Below, in pieces: positions 56,757 to 64,000 of a stretch of 64,000 nucleotides of DNA. A program made the translations under genes and the position numbers. Within the stretch, counting starts at the first letter, position 1, and each line of letters begins with the position of its first letter. Origin of the DNA: Candidatus Caenarcanales bacterium (GTDB taxonomy: Bacteria > Cyanobacteriota > Vampirovibrionia > LMEP-6097); the NCBI GenBank assembly GCA_022447685.1, contig JAKVAO010000003.1:13537-77536 (forward strand). Reading direction: 5' to 3'. Below the pieces are notes generated by a model that saw only the letters and a list, made by a program, of their open reading frames with translations, ran no database searches and was not told the DNA's origin.

Positions 56757-57449
56757 TTATAAAAGAGCTTTGCAAAAAATACTAGTAAGAGATTTCAGTA
56801 AAGAAGAGATTCTATGTGGTTCTTGAATGATACGGAACAACCACTCTAGCTTTGCTTTGATTATAAATTCTGGAGCGCGTTTCAAAGAACCTGACCAAAT
56901 ATCAAATGAACCACCAACTCCTATAAATGTAGTTTCCGGAAATTTATCTTTATATTTATTTATGAATAAATCTTGCCTAGGATTGCCAAGCGCAACCAAA
57001 AACAAATCAGGTTTCTCCAAATTAATCTTTTCGACAAGAGCAGCTTCTTCATTCTCGTAATAGAAACCATGCTGAAAATAAAAAGACTCATCTATTACAG
57101 CGGAACTAGTTTTAGCAACAAAATCTCTGAGCTTAGTATTCACTTCTAGCTTTGCCCCCCAGAATACAATCTTGGGTATGCGAGCTATAAGTTCACAAGC
57201 AAGATCAATACCAGCATACTTAGTTAATTGAACTTCCATATCAATTGAGCTAGTATCAAAAAGCTTAGTCAGAAATTCCAAAATTACAATCGACTCACCA
57301 TCAGGAATTATAAGATCTGCAGACTCAAGAATTTCACGGTAAGTAGAATCTTCTTGCATCAAAGCAAGGTGCTCAAGATTCAAGGTAACTATATGCCTAG
57401 CTGAAAGATAATCCACATAGGAAAGATCCTTTGGAGAGTTGATTTTCAA
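56757..57449 (-). CDS. WecB/TagA/CpsF family glycosyltransferase (GT26)
   Basis: A 230-residue GT26 enzyme. Diagnostic blocks are ADLIIPDGESIVIL (usually PDGxG), LVALGNPRQDLFINKY, and GVGGSFDIWSGSLKRAPEFI followed by LEWLFRIIQEPHR. Members add N-acetylmannosamine(-uronate) or related sugars to undecaprenyl-linked intermediates for surface polysaccharides. The start appears to be TTG at 57449, 14 bases after the metalloprotease stop. It may be translated together with the secreted protease upstream, though a functional link is not evident. Confidence 0.92.
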   Translation of the reverse strand: MKINSPKDLSYVDYLSARHIVTLNLEHLALMQEDSTYREILESADLIIPDGESIVILEFLTKLFDTSSIDMEVQLTKYAGIDLACELIARIPKIVFWGAKLEVNTKLRDFVAKTSSAVIDESFYFQHGFYYENEEAALVEKINLEKPDLFLVALGNPRQDLFINKYKDKFPETTFIGVGGSFDIWSGSLKRAPEFIIKAKLEWLFRIIQEPHRISSLLKSLTSIFCKALL

Positions 57450-57463
57450 ATCAAATAAATCTA

Positions 57464-59035
57464 CTAAAATATTTCTAATTCTCCTACAACAGTATCTCCA
57501 GTAAGCGAATCAGTGGCTGAGATTGGAATTGTGATTCTAGAACCATTAATTTCAGGAAAAGTTTCAAAGAAATTTGAAAATGACTCAAATGTCACCCTAA
57601 CTTTTCTAGATCTCTGATTTCCTCTAATTCTCACGGGGTTTCTTGAAAAGCTTATCAAACCAGGAAATTCTGTTGAGAGACTAATAAGCCTTGGACCGGA
57701 GCCTGATTTCCTCAACCTCAAAGTATATCTAGAAGGACGATTAAATTGAAGAATGTTTAATTTATTAATAGCTCTGCCTGCAAGCCTAAAACTTGCCTGG
57801 CTATTGCCACCATTTCCTCCAGAGCCGCCGCCTGAAGCAATTTCTATATTGATATTTTTGAGTTCTTGACCACGACTAAGCGTAATCGGAAAAACCTGAT
57901 TAATAGCCTGGTCAATAGTTAAACCTGAAACTAATGGAGAAGAACCATTATAGAAAGCGGATGGAATACTTAGAGTACTTGCATCTGGTGGATGAATACC
58001 AACGGATGAACCGCCAACAAAATCAGAAAAAATAGGTTCAACTTTGAGTACATAAGTTCCTGGTCTAAGATTAGGAATAGTAAAATTTCCATCACCTTTC
58101 CCATCTATATCTGACACAGAAGTAACCAGCTCTCCCAAAGGATCTGAAGTATTATAAGCAATTACATTTGCTGCTTTTACACCAGCACCATTATCAGTTA
58201 CAGAACCGCTAATGCTAGCTGTGCCACTAATAATCGAACTATCAGGGTAAGCAATATTGACAGAGGCAATATCATCACGTTGCAGAGTAAGGCTAGGATT
58301 AATCGCAACAGGAAATAATATCGGTATGGTATTTCTATCAGCATTTGTCAAAGAAGAATCGATGAAATCATTAATCTGCCCACCCTGACTGTGATCAAGC
58401 CCAACCATGTGCGCAAATTCATGCAATACAGTAGTCTTCATATTGGCAAGCATTTCATCTGTATTATTAAACTCCTGTCTATTAGCCAACCTAAACAAAT
58501 AACCATTGATCAAAGCCTGTGACTCGAATATATTTTGAATAACTCCACCACTACTAGTGAAAAATCTTGTCGCAGCGAAACCAAGAATATCCTCTCGCGA
58601 ACCAGCACCGATAATATCATCGACAATTTCCCCGTTTTCATCAAAAACTATTGGACTATAACCAAGAGGCTCATCACTCTCCAAAATTGATCTATAATTG
58701 TTGATCCTGACATCAAAGGGTATAAAACCATTACCCTGAGCTCGAAAATCAAGGGTAGATACATCTTCCCAAATATTCAGAACTTCACTTACTGCAGTTT
58801 CAAGAGTATCAGAATCAAAGTCTCCAAGTAGCCCCGAGTCGATTCGATATTCGACAGTCGCCACACCTCCAGAGATTCTATATGTGGGAAAACTTAAAAA
58901 TCTTTGCCTGCATTGACTAACATCAGCATTATTAGCACATACTGCCAAAAGCCCAGCTGCATTTACTGAATTAACAGTAATATGCACAAACATTATACAG
59001 AAGAGAAGAACAAATTTTAAAGTCTTAAATTTCAT
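57464..59035 (-). CDS. Secreted matrixin-type zinc metalloprotease with C-terminal beta domains
   Basis: A 523-residue exported protein. ATG at 59035 gives a standard signal peptide (MKFKTLKFVLLFCIMFVHIT...NA), so 13 further upstream codons are not used. The catalytic zinc motif HEFAHMVGLDH fits HExxHxxGxxH of the metzincin clan. It is followed by a segment resembling the Met-turn region (DRNTIPILFP), less clear than in matrixins. From about residue 280 there is a carboxypeptidase-regulatory-like domain (SISGSVTDNGAGVKAANVIAY...LRPGTYVLKVEP), a Gly/Ser linker and a final beta domain. Likely it acts outside the cell on proteins of the matrix or prey. It is located next to a surface-glycan glycosyltransferase. 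Confidence 0.85.
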   Translation of the reverse strand: MKFKTLKFVLLFCIMFVHITVNSVNAAGLLAVCANNADVSQCRQRFLSFPTYRISGGVATVEYRIDSGLLGDFDSDTLETAVSEVLNIWEDVSTLDFRAQGNGFIPFDVRINNYRSILESDEPLGYSPIVFDENGEIVDDIIGAGSREDILGFAATRFFTSSGGVIQNIFESQALINGYLFRLANRQEFNNTDEMLANMKTTVLHEFAHMVGLDHSQGGQINDFIDSSLTNADRNTIPILFPVAINPSLTLQRDDIASVNIAYPDSSIISGTASISGSVTDNGAGVKAANVIAYNTSDPLGELVTSVSDIDGKGDGNFTIPNLRPGTYVLKVEPIFSDFVGGSSVGIHPPDASTLSIPSAFYNGSSPLVSGLTIDQAINQVFPITLSRGQELKNINIEIASGGGSGGNGGNSQASFRLAGRAINKLNILQFNRPSRYTLRLRKSGSGPRLISLSTEFPGLISFSRNPVRIRGNQRSRKVRVTFESFSNFFETFPEINGSRITIPISATDSLTGDTVVGELEIF

Positions 59036-59220
59036 GAATTTAACTGTTTTAATTATAAAGTCTAAGCAAAACAATATATGCCTATTTCATTATTTACCCA
59101 CAAGGAGCAAGCCAAAAACACAGCGAATAATGGCGCTATACTAATGAAAAATATAAATAATTTAAAATTCGCAGCAAAAATAACTAAATAATATTATAAT
59201 GGTTGATTCGAGGAATAATA

Positions 59221-59682
59221 ATGAGCCAACTTATAAAAGACATCGAAGCTAAACAACTAAAAGAAGAGCCACCTGAGATCAGAGTAGGTGATACGGTGAA
59301 AGTTGAGACTATTATCCAAGAGGGTAAAAAAGAACGTTCACAGTACTTCGAAGGTTTAATTATCGGAATTTCTGGCTCAGGAGTGAACAAAACTTTCAAA
59401 GTTAGAAGAATTTTCCAAGGAATCGGTATCGAAAGAACATTCCTTTTACACTCACCAAAAATTAGAAAAATCAAAGTTATCAGAAGTGGTAAGACTAGAA
59501 GAGCTAAGTTGTACTACTTAAGAAATAGAATTGGTACTAAAGCTACTAGACTTAAGACTATCCAAACTGGAAACAAAGCTGCTAAAGTTAATAAAAAAGA
59601 AGCTAAGAAAAATGATACTAAAGCAAAATCAGAACCTAAAGCAGAGACTAAGCCAGCTGAAACTAAAGCAACTGAAGAGTAA
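59221..59682 (+). CDS. rplS: 50S ribosomal protein L19
   Basis: A 153-residue L19, a protein at the 30S-50S interface. The core, residues 1-115, has RVGDTVKVETIIQEGKKERS, QYFEGLIIGISGSG and the LHSPKIRKIKVIRSGKTRRAKLYYLR signature. A 40-residue Lys/Ala/Glu-rich tail (KAKSEPKAETKPAETKATEE) is added, longer than usual L19. The ATG at 59221 follows GAGG at the right spacing; the longer frame from 59203 is unlikely. A TATAAT at 59195-59200 may be its -10 box. Its 3' end overlaps the frame of the peptidyl-prolyl isomerase. Confidence 0.96.
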   Translation: MSQLIKDIEAKQLKEEPPEIRVGDTVKVETIIQEGKKERSQYFEGLIIGISGSGVNKTFKVRRIFQGIGIERTFLLHSPKIRKIKVIRSGKTRRAKLYYLRNRIGTKATRLKTIQTGNKAAKVNKKEAKKNDTKAKSEPKAETKPAETKATEE

Positions 59683-60343
59683 GTTTTCAAGCTCAATAAA
59701 AGTTTTTTTCGTACTATTAATTGCTAGTGCTACACTAGTGTTTAGTTCTGTGTCAGCCACAGAAAAGCAAAAGGATAATTCAATAAAAATGGAATCACAA
59801 GAATTAGAATCTAAAACTGAAGACAATAAAACTAACAAAAGTGTTGCTCTTCTCAAAACAGAGAAAGGTGATATCAAAATCCAACTTTATTTAGATGAGG
59901 CCCCGATAACAGCTGGAAACTTCAAAGACTTAGTTGAAAGAGGTTTCTACAACGGTATTACTTTCCATAGAATTATTACTGGTTTCGTAGTTCAAGGTGG
60001 TTGCCCAGAAGGAACTGGAACTGGTAACTTCGTTGATCCAGAAACAGGTAAAACTAGATACGTAAAAATGGAAAAAACTAAATTTAAACACGATAAAGAA
60101 GGTGTAGTAGCTATGGCTAGAACTTCTGATCCTAATTCTGCAAGCTCACAATTCTTTATTGATTTAGCACCACTTCCAAGCTTAGATGCTGGTGGAGTTG
60201 ATCCATATGGTTATGCTATTTTTGGACAAGTTATCGATGGTATGGATGTTGTGAAGAAAATTGTTGAAGACAATGTTCCTCCATTCCCTGGTGATGATGG
60301 ATGTTCTAATCCTGTGAAGATCACCAAAGCAGAGATGATCTAA
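59612..60343 (+). CDS. Cyclophilin-type peptidyl-prolyl cis-trans isomerase, exported
   Basis: A protein of about 243 residues that is cyclophilin in its last 160: VALLKTEKGDIKIQLYLDEA, FYNGITFHRIITGFVVQGG, SASSQFFIDL and GYAIFGQVIDGMDVV. The catalytic Arg (FHRI) and the Gln and Phe of the pocket are present. A hydrophobic segment, KVFFVLLIASATLVFSSVSA, looks like a signal peptide or anchor. The exact start is unclear: the only ATG before it (59612) lies within rplS and adds a basic leader, while CTG at 59672 would give a neater signal peptide. Translation is probably coupled to rplS. It would fold envelope proteins. Confidence 0.88.
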   Translation: MILKQNQNLKQRLSQLKLKQLKSKFSSSIKVFFVLLIASATLVFSSVSATEKQKDNSIKMESQELESKTEDNKTNKSVALLKTEKGDIKIQLYLDEAPITAGNFKDLVERGFYNGITFHRIITGFVVQGGCPEGTGTGNFVDPETGKTRYVKMEKTKFKHDKEGVVAMARTSDPNSASSQFFIDLAPLPSLDAGGVDPYGYAIFGQVIDGMDVVKKIVEDNVPPFPGDDGCSNPVKITKAEMI

Positions 60344-60703
60344 TCAGAGCTGTACAATTCCCTAATTTCTGAGTTATTACGAACATCGGACTACTTCGAA
60401 CCTTGGTTCGGAGATGCAGAGATCTGGTGAGTAACAAAAGCAGCATCGTAGCCTGAGCTGTTTGAGAGTGATGGCTCGTAAGAGTTTTCGCTCTCTGATG
60501 GTGAAGGCTCAGAAACACTTTGTGTTTCTTTAGATTTGGTATCCCCGCAGCAAGCTGGCGGGGATACCAAATCTCAATGCTGCCTTTTATTTATATTTGC
60601 AAAACTCATCATTGACCAAAGTCAACTCTGACTTTTTTAAATATAAAATGCCTTGAACTTAAAAAATTGCCCTAGCTCTGATTTTAAAGCTAAAATCATA
60701 ATT
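60344..60703. other. Intergenic region rich in small hairpins
   Basis: About 360 bases with no supported gene. It carries a run of inverted repeats: CGAACC-TT-GGTTCG near 60395-60408, AGAAACAC-TTT-GTGTTTCT near 60511-60529, and a perfect 16-bp stem at 60533-60573. None is followed by a good U-run. I looked for an FMN riboswitch before ribE and saw no matching conserved blocks. Confidence 0.55.
60533..60573. repeat. Perfect 16-bp inverted repeat, terminator-like without U-run
   Basis: GATTTGGTATCCCCGC and its complement, separated by nine bases (AGCAAGCTG). It is GC-richer than the surroundings. The nearest T stretch starts some 12 bases later (CTTTTATTT), so it may end transcription of the isomerase inefficiently, protect an mRNA end, or be a REP-like element. 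Confidence 0.75.
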
Positions 60704-61306
60704 ATGTTCACTGGACTTATAGAAGAAACTGGAAAAGTACTCAGTTTAGACTGGGAAGATACTAATTTACATATAAAGATAGAAGCAAGTAAAATCCTTG
60801 AAGATGTTCATGAAGGTGATAGCATTGCCATCAATGGAGTTTGTCTTACTGTAACCAAATTCGATAAAGAGAGCTTCGAGGTTACCGCAGTAAAAGAAAC
60901 TTTAAATATCACAGCTCTTAAACATTTAGCCATAGGCTCTAAGCTCAACTTAGAAAGATGCTTAAAAGCAGAAGATAGATTAGGTGGACATATAGTTCAA
61001 GGACACGTCGACTGCATAGCTCGCATTGATAAAATCATAGATCAGCAAGGCAGCTTTGATCTATATTTCAAAATAGCACCAGAGTTTACGAAGTACATAA
61101 TCCGCAAAGGCTCTATATCTATATCTGGGATCAGCCTCACTGTAGTTGATGTTGGAGAAGATTACTTCTATGTCACCATCATCCCTAGCACTTGGGAAAA
61201 AACCAACCTCAAAGACCTGCAAATAAATGATGAAGTCAACATAGAAGTAGATGTACTCGCTAAATACATGGAAAAACTTTCTAGCAACTATGTTATTGCA
61301 AAATAA
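60704..61306 (+). CDS. ribE: Riboflavin synthase alpha chain
   Basis: A 200-residue riboflavin synthase that dismutates two molecules of 6,7-dimethyl-8-ribityllumazine. It has two homologous lumazine-binding barrels: MFTGLIEETGKVLSL, then SIAINGVCLTVTKF and the RLGGHIVQGHVD linker; the second copy has GSISISGISLTVVDV and STWEKTNLKDL. The start at 60704 matches the universal MFTGL; the longer frame from 60653 is rejected. A TAAAAT box at 60691-60696 ends seven bases before the ATG and TTGCCC lies 18 bases upstream of that box. No other riboflavin gene is adjacent. Confidence 0.95.
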   Translation: MFTGLIEETGKVLSLDWEDTNLHIKIEASKILEDVHEGDSIAINGVCLTVTKFDKESFEVTAVKETLNITALKHLAIGSKLNLERCLKAEDRLGGHIVQGHVDCIARIDKIIDQQGSFDLYFKIAPEFTKYIIRKGSISISGISLTVVDVGEDYFYVTIIPSTWEKTNLKDLQINDEVNIEVDVLAKYMEKLSSNYVIAK

Positions 61307-61342
61307 AAGGTTGCATCGAGATTTGCTATTTTCTGCTGGAAA

Positions 61343-61439
61343 CGAGTCAAGCGCATGCTTGCATGCATTTGCGAGTGAAAGCAGAAATCACGAAGTATTT
61401 TTGACTGAAGCCGAGTCAAGCGAAAGCTTGCTTTCATTT
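61343..61439 (+). repeat. Two copies of a short hairpin element with compensatory base changes
   Basis: Copy 1 (61343-61370) and copy 2 (61412-61439) share CGAGTCAAGC, then a six-bp hairpin with a TT loop, then ATTT. The stems differ but still pair: GCATGC-TT-GCATGC at 61353-61366 and GAAAGC-TT-GCTTTC at 61422-61435. They lie just after ribE, where no gene is supported. Confidence 0.65.
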
Positions 61440-61443
61440 TCAT

Positions 61444-61464
61444 CTCCTTAGCAAAGCTAAGGAG
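61444..61464. repeat. Perfect 9-bp hairpin after ribE
   Basis: CTCCTTAGC-AAA-GCTAAGGAG, immediately after the second hairpin element. There is no U-run behind it (TATTTCGAAC). It may serve as an mRNA 3' structure or be part of the same intergenic repeat family. Confidence 0.65.
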
Positions 61465-61569
61465 TATTTCGAACTCATAATAAAATTTCATAACCAAAGC
61501 TTAAACTTATTCTGTTAAATATCACATATAGATAGCTAATTACATATTTAGCTTAGTAAGTTTTTTATT

Positions 61570-61920
61570 ATGGACGGAATAAACAATAATCTAAGAACCG
61601 GAGGGCTGAGTCCAGAGCTCAAAGATCTACTCGAAGGTAGAACCAGCACAGATCTAATTGCTGATAATACCGAGGTAGAAGCTCGTAAAGACAGAGTTCA
61701 AGCTCAAAGAGAAGATATAGAAACAGGTGCTACAGCGACTGACCAAAGCATTCAGAATGACTTAGCTCAAACCCCTGTAGTAGTAGAAGCAGCGATGAAA
61801 GTTGCTGGTCTAGGGAATATAAATTTTACCAATAATGGATTTGGATCAGGAAATGATGATAACCATGATAGTTCAGAAGCCCGGGAGATTAAATCTCAGG
61901 CAATGGCATTGGCTTCATAA
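61570..61920 (+). CDS. Hypothetical 116-residue polar protein
   Basis: Not recognised. The protein is acidic, has no membrane segment, and is rich in Asp, Asn, Gly and Ala; the C-terminal third (NFTNNGFGSGNDDNHDSSE) is probably disordered. No clear Shine-Dalgarno sequence precedes the ATG. It lies 28 bases before the next gene on the same strand and probably forms a pair with it. Its low-complexity style matches other hypothetical proteins in this window. Confidence 0.6.
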   Translation: MDGINNNLRTGGLSPELKDLLEGRTSTDLIADNTEVEARKDRVQAQREDIETGATATDQSIQNDLAQTPVVVEAAMKVAGLGNINFTNNGFGSGNDDNHDSSEAREIKSQAMALAS

Positions 61921-61948
61921 GAAGCCACAAACTCAAAGGGTGAACTAA

Positions 61949-62566
61949 ATGGCACATTATCCACAGAATCTAAATTTCGATGAAAGTTTAAAAGTTTTAA
62001 AGTTAGCTGCTAACAATCTACAGTTTCTAAACACACTTAGCTTTGCTTTAGACCGAGAAAAAATCTATGAAAAAGGAATTAAACTTACTAATACTGAAGA
62101 GCATGAAGTCACTATTAAGGCTTACATTAATGAAGATTCGGGACTCTGGGAATTTATACTAGAGCTGCCTCACGGTAATGTCTACTACGAAGCGCATAAT
62201 TTACAAATCACCAAGTTAACTGTAACCACAGTCTTTAACGACGATCTAATAGATCTCAGTTCTTTTTCTTATAACCAAGTAGGCGTGATCATTGAAGAAA
62301 TGATCAATAGCTATGAGCTAGACTTAGAAGATTCCAATTCCATAGCTGGTCTCAAACAATTTGCTCAAAAAGACATAGTTCTTAAATATCTAAATTTCGA
62401 GCCTGGAGTAGCTAAAGAAAATCAATTTCTAGCTCATATAACTAGGCTTAGAAAAGAGTATCTGACTTATTATAAAAAATACTGCTTCCTTTGGACAGGA
62501 ACTAGTTTCAATTCAGCAAAGCAGATAGTGGATACTATGAAGGATCAGAATTTACTTGAAGTTTAG
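61949..62566 (+). CDS. Hypothetical 205-residue protein with T3S-chaperone-like outline
   Basis: Function unknown. The layout is an N-terminal helix (DESLKVLKLAANNLQFLN), a beta-rich middle containing LWEFILELPHGNVYYEAHNL, and helical remainder ending FNSAKQIVDTMKDQNLLEV. The alpha-beta start has a superficial likeness to small secretion chaperones (CesT type), which also act beside substrate genes, but this is only a resemblance. AGGGTG lies seven bases before the ATG. It overlaps the convergent gene by 32 bases at the 3' end. Confidence 0.65.
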   Translation: MAHYPQNLNFDESLKVLKLAANNLQFLNTLSFALDREKIYEKGIKLTNTEEHEVTIKAYINEDSGLWEFILELPHGNVYYEAHNLQITKLTVTTVFNDDLIDLSSFSYNQVGVIIEEMINSYELDLEDSNSIAGLKQFAQKDIVLKYLNFEPGVAKENQFLAHITRLRKEYLTYYKKYCFLWTGTSFNSAKQIVDTMKDQNLLEV

Positions 62567-63905
62567 GGAATTCAAGCGGCTGCTTCAGATACGGGTTAAC
62601 AAATTCCTGGAATTCGATCAGAGAATCTTTCAGATTCACAGCACCATAGTTAGTTTCTAATTCATAAATATCATCTTCTGTTAGTTTCTCTAATGCAGAT
62701 ACTTGAATTTTTGTGATTGGGGTCGATTTATTTCTAGTTAATCGTTCTCTAGGAGCTAAGTTTGCATTATAATCAACAATTGCTCTTACATTTTTCGCAC
62801 CTAAAATAGCTTTTGGTAAGGTCTCCACTATATATGTCTTAGATTTCCAGTATTGGTGAGATTCTTTTTCAAGCTCATTATTATTAGTGAGAAGATATAA
62901 ACTTCTTATAAATCTCTCAGTTGGGTATAAGCCAAAAGATCTTGAAGACTCACTATTTATGTAATGTTGACCTTTAATCTTACTATTAAAGGCACTATCA
63001 TAAACTTTATTTATTTGCTGAGCAGATCTTATAGAGAACAAATCTAATACATGTTTAACCTCCTGAGGTATATAATTATTCTCCCTCATTGTGTCAACAA
63101 TTAGATCATTGCCCTGAAAATTATTTGACTGATTGTTTTGAGCAGCCTCATAAGCCACTTTAAATGCTTTTATAACACCTAAATTACTTGAAGTACTATA
63201 ATCACGAGAAGTACCATGATTTAAATTAGATAATTTCTCAAAGTTATTGATTAATTGTCGGAAGCCTTCTTCTCCATCATCACCAACAAAAGGTTTTTGA
63301 GATGTATATCTTGTTTGGAATCCACGAGAGAAAGATGATGATATCTCACTTATTAACTTGTTAACAGTCTGAAGTTTCTCAGCCAGCTCGAACTGTGCGA
63401 CTAATTTACTTTTATTATCGTTACTAACAGAGTTTTCAGGATTCACTAAAAACTTCATCGTTTTTCTTGGTATTAACATCAAGTCTACTAGAGATATATT
63501 TCTTCCTTGAAATTGAACAAAATCTTTATGTAATAATTTATGACTCAAATCCAAGAGTTCATTATCAGAATACTTAGAGATATCAGTTCCTTTATCTTCA
63601 ATATATTGCTCTATAGGTTTTAGAGATTGTTCAATGCCTGTAGCTAATTTCTCTAAGAAATCGAAGCTTTTCACATTAGACATTGTCAAAAAATTATCAT
63701 CACGAATTTCTTCTTGAATTGTTTCTTCTGCTTTTTGACTTGGTTTAGCATTCGGGTTGTCGAGAACTGCTCTTAGATTCTGAGTATTAAAAGTTCTTAA
63801 ACCCTGAACCTCTATTCCTTTTAATATAGTGTTAAATTTCTTCGAATCAAACTCTTCTTGACCATTAACCATTACCTTTAGAGCTGGAAGCAATTGCGTA
63901 ACCAT
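62535..63905 (-). CDS. Hypothetical 456-residue helical protein
   Basis: Not recognised. The protein is soluble, mostly helical, with many Asn, Gln, Lys and Ser residues, and no signal peptide, metal motif or membrane span. Region 55-75 is a charged linker; the part from 130 to 330 could be a single helical domain. It is convergent with the preceding gene and overlaps it by 32 bases. ATG at 63905 follows GGAAAGCAA. The composition is similar to the proteins at 1384 and 24993, which may be lineage-specific. Confidence 0.65.
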   Translation of the reverse strand: MVTQLLPALKVMVNGQEEFDSKKFNTILKGIEVQGLRTFNTQNLRAVLDNPNAKPSQKAEETIQEEIRDDNFLTMSNVKSFDFLEKLATGIEQSLKPIEQYIEDKGTDISKYSDNELLDLSHKLLHKDFVQFQGRNISLVDLMLIPRKTMKFLVNPENSVSNDNKSKLVAQFELAEKLQTVNKLISEISSSFSRGFQTRYTSQKPFVGDDGEEGFRQLINNFEKLSNLNHGTSRDYSTSSNLGVIKAFKVAYEAAQNNQSNNFQGNDLIVDTMRENNYIPQEVKHVLDLFSIRSAQQINKVYDSAFNSKIKGQHYINSESSRSFGLYPTERFIRSLYLLTNNNELEKESHQYWKSKTYIVETLPKAILGAKNVRAIVDYNANLAPRERLTRNKSTPITKIQVSALEKLTEDDIYELETNYGAVNLKDSLIEFQEFVNPYLKQPLEFPKLQVNSDPS

Positions 63906-64000
63906 TTGCTTTCCTTGTGAATTAGAGCCTGTCTTGAAAGTTAGTAATATTTAAGCTATGGAACCTAATGGGGTTAGAAGGCGTCTATAGACTTGGAGTA

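Noticed and set aside
60321..60518. 65-residue minus-strand frame after the isomerase gene
   Set aside because: Low-complexity Leu/His translation through the hairpin region, no ribosome-binding site.
60344..60703. FMN riboswitch before ribE
   Set aside because: None of the conserved RFN blocks is visible, and a TAAAAT box seven bases before the ATG leaves no leader.
1..64000. tRNA, rRNA and CRISPR
   Set aside because: I found no cloverleaf with a GTTCRA-type T-loop, no rRNA segment and no regularly spaced direct repeats.

Overview
The window is an AT-rich bacterial chromosome segment, densely coded on both strands. The envelope looks Gram-negative (GT9 heptosyltransferase-like enzyme, MlaE and MlaD, an AttEFGH-like exporter, RseP) and the respiration aerobic (cbb3 oxidase with a Rieske/cytochrome b system). 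A short SSB without the usual acidic tip and the overall gene mix suggest a non-photosynthetic cyanobacterial relative (Vampirovibrionia/Melainabacteria type). That placement is inference at low to moderate confidence: there is no rRNA here to test it, and I found no tRNA gene and no CRISPR array.

Layout. 1-9.9 kb: a DUF1800 gene cut by the window edge, an unknown protein, a MATE exporter, a PLP enzyme, and a three-gene ABC operon (ATPase, fused double permease, AttH-like lipocalin). 9.9-19.7 kb: acpS, a GT9 enzyme and rseP on the plus strand; then on the minus strand a FliA/WhiG sigma factor, a small membrane protein, and ftsH-alaS-mlaE in tight succession. 19.7-21.8 kb is a decayed island: a gene with two single-base frameshifts behind an excellent promoter, the 3' remnant of an endonuclease/exonuclease/phosphatase gene, and an IS5-type element with a programmed -1 frameshift site. 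21.8-26.2 kb: a stand-alone MshEN-like domain, a GHMP kinase, nrnA and hypothetical genes.

26.2-34.5 kb is the most striking region: about 12 minus-strand genes packed end to end, encoding cbb3 oxidase (ccoN, a ccoO fused to an extra cytochrome c, ccoQ), a small CcoP-N-like membrane protein, a diheme cytochrome c, a Rieske protein, a full-length cytochrome b, two small membrane proteins, a second cytochrome b fused to a two-cluster ferredoxin, an MvhD-like iron-sulfur protein and a 38-residue membrane peptide. The full-length cytochrome b has only one histidine in each of the two heme-binding helices and so appears to lack heme bH, while the ferredoxin-linked cytochrome b keeps all four ligands. 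This looks like a quinol-to-oxygen assembly with a built-in iron-sulfur electron port, and it is the best candidate here for an undescribed system.

34.8-44.5 kb: secreted beta-sandwich or phage-tail-like proteins (two carrying frameshifts) around ssb, dnaK and mlaD. 44.5-59.7 kb: glmS, mfd, an RNase J homologue that has lost most metal-binding and catalytic residues, a class V aminotransferase, a membrane protein, a decayed AAA/DUF4143 ATPase, pepA, a WecB/TagA/CpsF glycosyltransferase, a secreted matrixin-type protease and rplS. 59.6-64 kb: a peptidyl-prolyl isomerase, ribE, intergenic hairpin elements with compensatory changes, and three hypothetical genes.

A recurring regulatory feature is a TATAAT-like box ending only 6-10 bases before the start codon without a Shine-Dalgarno sequence (acpS, dnaK, glmS, pepA, nrnA, ribE and others), which suggests frequent leaderless or near-leaderless transcription.
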